This document shows, one piece after another, positions 41,415 to 45,716 of a stretch of DNA of 45,716 nucleotides; the first letter of the stretch is position 1; every line of letters begins with the position of its first letter. The notes under the pieces are model-generated. The model was given only the letters and a program-made list of their open reading frames with translations. It did not search any database and was not told where the DNA came from. The DNA is from Thermodesulfobacteriota bacterium (GTDB lineage: Bacteria > Desulfobacterota > WTBG01 > CAIYCZ01 > CAIRTM01). The translations under genes were made by a program, and so were the position numbers. The stretch is from assembly GCA_026415325.1 (NCBI GenBank), contig JAOAHH010000165.1:1-45716 (forward strand), in the 5' to 3' direction.

Positions 41415-42785
41415 ATGGTAACGCTCAACAAAAGCTCCAATGATATTCTGGAACAGGTTATCGCAATATGCCTTTTGTTTTTGATTGCGGTTCTCCCCCT
41501 TATTGTCAATCCAGGAGCGATTGACTTCTGGTACCGACCAAAAGCCCACTCCATGTATGCGCTTCTTGTTCTTGTTGGGGGCTGCGTGCTAGTGCGCCGT
41601 ATTGTTTACCGTCGTTCGTTGCCCTCACTCGAACTGAACTTAGCTGTTCCACTCTGCTGCTATGCATTATCTGCTGCTATATCGACAATTTTCTCCATAG
41701 CGCCGCGTCTAAGCCTTTGTGGTGATATCTGGCGCGAAGAAAGCGTTGCCACTTTGCTTTCCTATACTGCTCTTACCTATGTATTTGCATCGCTCGTAAG
41801 AAGCGAAGAGCAGGCTGTATCGCTTTTGCGGAGCCTGCTGGTGACCAGTTTTCTTGTTTCCCTCTACGGATGTCTCCAATATGGGGGGTTTAATCCCACA
41901 GAGCATTTCATCCCGCGGTATCGTGGCACGTATATTAACAGTACGATGGGAAACGCCAATTTTTTGGGGAAGTTCATCGTGCTCACGCTGCCGTTGTCAA
42001 TAAGCGCTTGCCTTATTGAAACAAGCAGGAAAAAAAAACAAATGTTTGCCATATCTATAGGCATACATATAGCTGCCCTGCTGCTCACCTTTACCCGGGC
42101 AAGCTGGATCGCCTGTGCCGGAGCGATCTTCATGTATGTGCTGCTTCTTCGCCGTGTATCGATTGGCATTCATCTCAGAACAATAATTGTCTGGGGTATT
42201 GGCTTGGGGTGTATCGTGGCCGTGGTGCTTTCCTGTCTGAGCAGTACGGCACCGCATGAACGCCGTTTTTTTTCAACGTTGCAGGCAAAGATTGCAGGAT
42301 CTTTTGATGTTGAACGAGGCATGGGATCTGGAACTCGGCTCTTTGTCTGGCGAAAGTCTATTGCGCTTATTTGCAATCGTCCTTTGTTTGGCTATGGACC
42401 GGATGCACATGTGGTAGCTATGCACGCATTTAACGCCGAATATATTCGCAGGTTCAATAATCCGGTACTTCTTGACCGGGCACATAATAATTATCTCGAT
42501 ACAGCAATTGCGCAGGGGCTTGTTGGTCTGGGCGCTTACTGTTGGATCCTTGCCGTCTGCCTTTTCCGGCTTCATGGCGCGATACGAGATACGCGGCGTA
42601 CTGATAGAAAAATAATGTATATCGGGCTATTCAGTGCATTTTTCGGTTATCTCATTAACGATATATTCATCTTCAGTATCGTCACGGTTTCCCCGACCTT
42701 CTGGGCATTGATGGGGCTTGCATATTCGCTCAGACGGTTTGAAACCGGTTGCACTTCTGTTGCTCCTTCGCCTACAATGTCATAG
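41415..42785 (+). CDS. Wzy/WaaL/PglL-type membrane protein (O-antigen ligase superfamily)
   Basis: A 456-residue polytopic protein with about 11 membrane helices and the family's periplasmic loop. Landmarks are GTYINSTMGNANFLGKF in the middle, LLTFTRASWIA, then the long loop with GTRLFVWRKSI, RPLFGYGPD and the signature DRAHNNYLDTAIAQGLVGL. The Wzy_C superfamily contains O-antigen ligases, polymerases and protein O-oligosaccharyltransferases (TfpO/PglL), which motifs alone cannot separate. Starting 77 bases after the pilin gene, it has the same position as pilO/tfpO behind pilA in some Pseudomonas strains, so a pilin oligosaccharyltransferase is a reasonable guess. The alternative is the polymerase or ligase for the glycan made by the genes downstream. 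Confidence 0.85.
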   Translation: MVTLNKSSNDILEQVIAICLLFLIAVLPLIVNPGAIDFWYRPKAHSMYALLVLVGGCVLVRRIVYRRSLPSLELNLAVPLCCYALSAAISTIFSIAPRLSLCGDIWREESVATLLSYTALTYVFASLVRSEEQAVSLLRSLLVTSFLVSLYGCLQYGGFNPTEHFIPRYRGTYINSTMGNANFLGKFIVLTLPLSISACLIETSRKKKQMFAISIGIHIAALLLTFTRASWIACAGAIFMYVLLLRRVSIGIHLRTIIVWGIGLGCIVAVVLSCLSSTAPHERRFFSTLQAKIAGSFDVERGMGSGTRLFVWRKSIALICNRPLFGYGPDAHVVAMHAFNAEYIRRFNNPVLLDRAHNNYLDTAIAQGLVGLGAYCWILAVCLFRLHGAIRDTRRTDRKIMYIGLFSAFFGYLINDIFIFSIVTVSPTFWALMGLAYSLRRFETGCTSVAPSPTMS

Positions 42786-42824
42786 GATTGTACGGACCCC
42801 TATCAAAATAGCCATGGAAGATGT

Positions 42825-43991
42825 ATGGGCAATCAATCGCCATGTTCGGTTCTTTTTGTGATCCGCTATTTTTATCCTTTCATCGGAGGTCTCGAAGTCA
42901 ACACCTTGCGCCTCGCGCAAGCACTTGTGGATTGCAACGTCCCAGTTACTGTTGTAACCGCCAGATGGGATGGGATATCTCCCCGCAAAGACCAGATACA
43001 CAATGTTCCTATAATTAGGCTTCCATCACCACGGATAAAGGTGTTGGGCGCGCTCCTGTTTCTCGCGGCACTTTCATGGCATTTGTTAAAAAACAGAAAA
43101 CGATACGATATTATCCATGCGTTTCAGATCGGCTATACCGCTGCAATTGCCGTGGCCGTCGGGGCTGTGCTGCGCAAGCCGACCCTGATAACGGTTGCAA
43201 GTAGCGGCAGCGGCGGCGATGTGCAGCGCCATTGCCGCACACCATGGGGTCGACTTTTTCTCTTTTTGTGTAAATATGCATCCTGTATGATTACTCTCAA
43301 TCAACTTATGCGGACCGAGCTGCAGGCAATTGGATATCCGGAAACAAAGATGATGTCCATCCCCAACGGTGTTGATACCTCGATCTTCCGCCCTCCCATA
43401 CAAAGCGAACAGGAATTCCGGCAAAAATGCAGCGACCAGGAAAAAATTATTCTCTATGCAGGTCGACTCTCACCGGAGAAGGGTGTCGCTTTTTTGGTCA
43501 GAGCATTTGCAACCCTTGCGCCTCATATTCCTGCGCAGCTTTTTATTGTCGGCGATGGCCCTGAAAAGAAGCACCTTGAATCGATAATTGTCGAACAAGG
43601 CCTTTCAAACAGAGTATGCCTGATTCCTGCTGTTGAGCATTTGGTTCCCTTGCTGCACAGCGCAGATGTGTTTGTCCTGCCTTCGCTGTTTGAAGGGCTT
43701 TCAAATGCTTTGCTTGAGGCAATGGCATGCGGCCTGCCGGTCATCGCAACCCGTGTCGCAGGAAATCAGGAGGTAATACGCGATGGAGAAAATGGGATGC
43801 TTGTGCCCGCACAAGACAGTGATGCTCTTGCCGCTGCGATCGCATTTTTATGCACCCAGCCCGAACATGCCCAGCGGCTTGGATGTGCTGCAGTCACTAC
43901 TGTTCGCACGCACTACAATCTTGACCGTATTGTCGTGCACTACATGCAGTTGTACCGAGAGCTTGTCAACTGTTTCAGGAAAACTCCATGA
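42825..43991 (+). CDS. GT4 family glycosyltransferase
   Basis: A 388-residue GT-B enzyme of family 4. The N-terminal Gly-rich loop is PFIGGLEVNTLRLAQAL. The donor-binding domain begins at ILYAGRLSPEKGV and carries VGDGPEK and the E-x7-E motif in PSLFEGLSNALLEAMACGLPVIAT. It transfers a nucleotide-activated sugar in the cytoplasm to a growing lipid-linked glycan. The ATG at 42825 has GGAAG a few bases upstream. Its stop overlaps the radical SAM start (ATGA), linking it to the following genes. Confidence 0.93.
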   Translation: MGNQSPCSVLFVIRYFYPFIGGLEVNTLRLAQALVDCNVPVTVVTARWDGISPRKDQIHNVPIIRLPSPRIKVLGALLFLAALSWHLLKNRKRYDIIHAFQIGYTAAIAVAVGAVLRKPTLITVASSGSGGDVQRHCRTPWGRLFLFLCKYASCMITLNQLMRTELQAIGYPETKMMSIPNGVDTSIFRPPIQSEQEFRQKCSDQEKIILYAGRLSPEKGVAFLVRAFATLAPHIPAQLFIVGDGPEKKHLESIIVEQGLSNRVCLIPAVEHLVPLLHSADVFVLPSLFEGLSNALLEAMACGLPVIATRVAGNQEVIRDGENGMLVPAQDSDALAAAIAFLCTQPEHAQRLGCAAVTTVRTHYNLDRIVVHYMQLYRELVNCFRKTP

Positions 43992-45220
43992 GCATGCTCG
44001 ATCGGTTGCGTCTCAAAAAACAGTATCTGCTTCCCCCAGGGCTTTCGATCCGCCGTATTATACATGCATATGAATACGGCGGTTTTGATTACCGGTTTTT
44101 GTCTGGGTACAGTTTTCCCCCAAAATCGGTCTGTCTGATTCCTTCAGAGCACTGTAATTTACATTGTGTGATGTGTGACATCGGACAGCACGATACCACC
44201 GGTAACCAACCATCCCGCTTGCAGCACAACATTCGAGCAGGCGACACCCCCTTATCGCTTGCCGAATGGAAGCAGATCATTCATGACCTCGCCCTATTCT
44301 GGCCGCGGCCGCTTGTGCTCTTTACCGGTACCGAGCCGCTTTTATATCCAGATATTATACCGTTAATTGCCGAGGCAACGTGCCGGAACGTACCAGTTCA
44401 TATCACCACCAACGGTACCCTGCTTTCTCAGTATGCCGAAGAAATAGTTGCCTTGTGTCACCGCCCCGACGATATTGACATCACCGTATCGATCGACGAC
44501 ATCGGAAGCCGCCACGACGCTCTCCGAGGTGTGCCGGGAACATTTGATCGGGCAATACAAGGCATAAATGCTGTTGCTGCGGCGCGGCGATCACAGCACA
44601 AACACGCTCCTTTTATCCATATAACCTGTACCGTTACCGCTTTCAATCAAGATCATCTTGAGGATTTGGTGAAATGGTTCATCCAGACGCGGCTCCCGAT
44701 CACGGGAATCACATTCAATCATGTATGGTTTAAGGATAACACCATTGTGACACAGCATAATGCTCATGCCGAGCCCCGCTATCAGATCGGTGAAGAGAAT
44801 TGCAGCGGTATCGGTATCAGAGAGGTTGATAGTATCGGTATCAAACGCCGAATTGCCATGCTGCGACAGCGCTACCGCCGTATAGGGTTTCGCATCCATG
44901 AATTTCCGCCGCTTTCAACAGTTGAAGCATCGTATTACTATACCGATCCCTGCCGGCCGGTGTTCTACGACCGGTGCACCGCAGCGTGGCGAAACATTTC
45001 CATTACGCCGCGTGGCAACGTGATCCTCAGCCCACTCTGTTTTTTGCCGCCTGTTGGCAATGTGAGAGAGCAGCCGCTGAGAACGCTATGGAATGCCGCT
45101 GCATTTCGTGATGTGCGCCGTATGATGCGCATCCATAAAATGTTTCCCGCCTGCACGCGGTGTTGTATGCTGTTTGGGTCGCGGCCAAAGTATTATAAAC
45201 TAAAAGAATGGGTGCTATGA
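43988..45220 (+). CDS. Radical SAM protein with SPASM-like C-terminus
   Basis: A 410-residue radical SAM enzyme. The cluster motif is CNLHCVMC (Cys56, Cys60, Cys63), followed by FTGTEPLLYPDI (the GGEP-type SAM loop, here GTEP) and HITTNGTLLS. The C-terminal quarter has a further cysteine set (DPCRP, DRCTAAW, SPLCFLPP, FPACTRCC) with the spacing of a SPASM or twitch domain holding extra Fe-S clusters. In polysaccharide loci, relatives often act on sugars, lipids or peptides, but the substrate is unknown. It overlaps the GT4 gene and the next gene by four bases each. Confidence 0.9.
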   Translation: MSMLDRLRLKKQYLLPPGLSIRRIIHAYEYGGFDYRFLSGYSFPPKSVCLIPSEHCNLHCVMCDIGQHDTTGNQPSRLQHNIRAGDTPLSLAEWKQIIHDLALFWPRPLVLFTGTEPLLYPDIIPLIAEATCRNVPVHITTNGTLLSQYAEEIVALCHRPDDIDITVSIDDIGSRHDALRGVPGTFDRAIQGINAVAAARRSQHKHAPFIHITCTVTAFNQDHLEDLVKWFIQTRLPITGITFNHVWFKDNTIVTQHNAHAEPRYQIGEENCSGIGIREVDSIGIKRRIAMLRQRYRRIGFRIHEFPPLSTVEASYYYTDPCRPVFYDRCTAAWRNISITPRGNVILSPLCFLPPVGNVREQPLRTLWNAAAFRDVRRMMRIHKMFPACTRCCMLFGSRPKYYKLKEWVL

Positions 45221-45716
45221 AAGTCCGGTTGCTCGAGCTCCTTGTCTGCCCCTCCTGCCATGGGTCGTTGCACCTTAACGTTCTCCGCAGCAATGTTTGC
45301 GACCGGACATCTCTCATCACGATACAACCATGCACTACGTGCCATTTTCGTGACATAACCGGTAAGGATTCTGATTGTAATTATTGTGTGCAGTATGAAA
45401 TTGAAGAGGCATTGCTTACGTGCCAATGCGGCCGTATGTTTCCGGTCGTCGATACGGTACCGGTGATGATCACGGATGCGCACCAAGCTTTTTTACGGCT
45501 TCTGCACAAGTATCCTCATCTGAGCATACCATCAGCCAATCTATCCACAAAAAAGTGCCATGCTGAGAGCGCTACACAGCGCAGGTTTGCATTTGAATGG
45601 AAGCGCTATCCCGAATATCTCGAGGAAGAAGAAAGACATGTTTTCCTCGAAGAGACCCAGATCAAGCCGGAACTTTTTCAGAACCGTCTCACCCTTGACG
45701 CAGGATGCGGCATGGG
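45217..45716 (+). CDS. Zinc-ribbon (Trm112-like) methyltransferase, 3' part outside the window
   Basis: An open frame of at least 166 residues that runs off the right edge. It begins with a Trm112-like zinc ribbon (LLVCPSC, Cys11/14; LTCQCGRMFPVVDTVPVMI, Cys69/71). Between them is an insert of about 30 residues with two more cysteine pairs (CTTC, 39-42; CNYC, 54-57). After a linker, the class I methyltransferase motif I appears at the edge (LTLDAGCGMG). It probably methylates a glycan, lipid or small molecule made by this locus. The start ATG overlaps the radical SAM stop, the third such coupling in a row. Confidence 0.85.
   Translation, partial: MKVRLLELLVCPSCHGSLHLNVLRSNVCDRTSLITIQPCTTCHFRDITGKDSDCNYCVQYEIEEALLTCQCGRMFPVVDTVPVMITDAHQAFLRLLHKYPHLSIPSANLSTKKCHAESATQRRFAFEWKRYPEYLEEEERHVFLEETQIKPELFQNRLTLDAGCGM

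Noticed and set aside
1-45716. CRISPR array, IS element, prophage or tRNA/rRNA gene
   Set aside because: No regularly spaced direct repeats, transposase or integrase motifs, or cloverleaf-like sequences were seen on reading the window.

Overview
The window reads as a chromosomal segment of a Gram-negative, probably free-living bacterium. The envelope genes (apolipoprotein N-acyltransferase, a lipobox lipoprotein, HtrA, an O-antigen-ligase-type protein), the type IV pilin, a sigma-54 activator with a matching -24/-12 promoter, and pyrR-pyrB-pyrC all fit a deltaproteobacterial (Desulfobacterota-like) or neighbouring lineage. This placement is inference; no rRNA or tRNA gene is present to settle it. 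Coding is dense, with short gaps, several four-base ATGA overlaps and three tail-to-tail gene overlaps. I see no insertion sequence, phage gene, CRISPR array or integration site.

Layout. 1-857: no convincing gene. 858-2851 (minus): a GT39-type membrane glycosyltransferase and a small lipoprotein. 3150-7240 (plus): a tight, unrecognised operon of an alpha/beta hydrolase, a HAD phosphatase, a class III aminotransferase and two half-size EamA/SMR-type membrane proteins. 7273-8198: a secreted chalcone-isomerase-like protein facing an RRM RNA-binding protein. 8446-11809: an arginase-fold enzyme with altered motifs, a FemAB/CelD-like GNAT protein and a divergent DegT-type aminotransferase. 11793-19501 (minus): fadD, an OmpR/EnvZ-type two-component pair, a small exported protein, htrA with its own promoter, and a second GT39 enzyme.

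19586-25341 (plus): lnt, prfB (with an intact programmed +1 frameshift), an HD hydrolase, a DPM1-like GT2 and a 547-residue protein I do not recognise. 25333-27889 (minus): adk-uvrC. 28081-32236: an NDP kinase with a C-terminal extension, an SGNH hydrolase and a large GT-C-type membrane protein. 32310-35157: pyrR-pyrB-pyrC behind a leader ending in an intrinsic terminator.

35272-45716 (plus): a PilR/PilS-like pair, a TMTC-like membrane glycosyltransferase with eight TPRs, a pilin gene behind a sigma-54 promoter, a Wzy/WaaL/PglL-type protein, a GT4 glycosyltransferase, a radical SAM/SPASM protein and the start of a zinc-ribbon methyltransferase.

The common theme is lipid-carrier glycosylation. 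A DPM1-like enzyme could charge polyprenyl phosphate, and four GT-C-type membrane enzymes could use such donors. The most interesting part is the pilin, whose last residue is serine, flanked by a TMTC-like protein and an oligosaccharyltransferase/ligase-type protein. This suggests a pilin glycosylation locus. The second is the 3150-7240 operon, which looks like a small pathway for making and exporting an amine-bearing compound.
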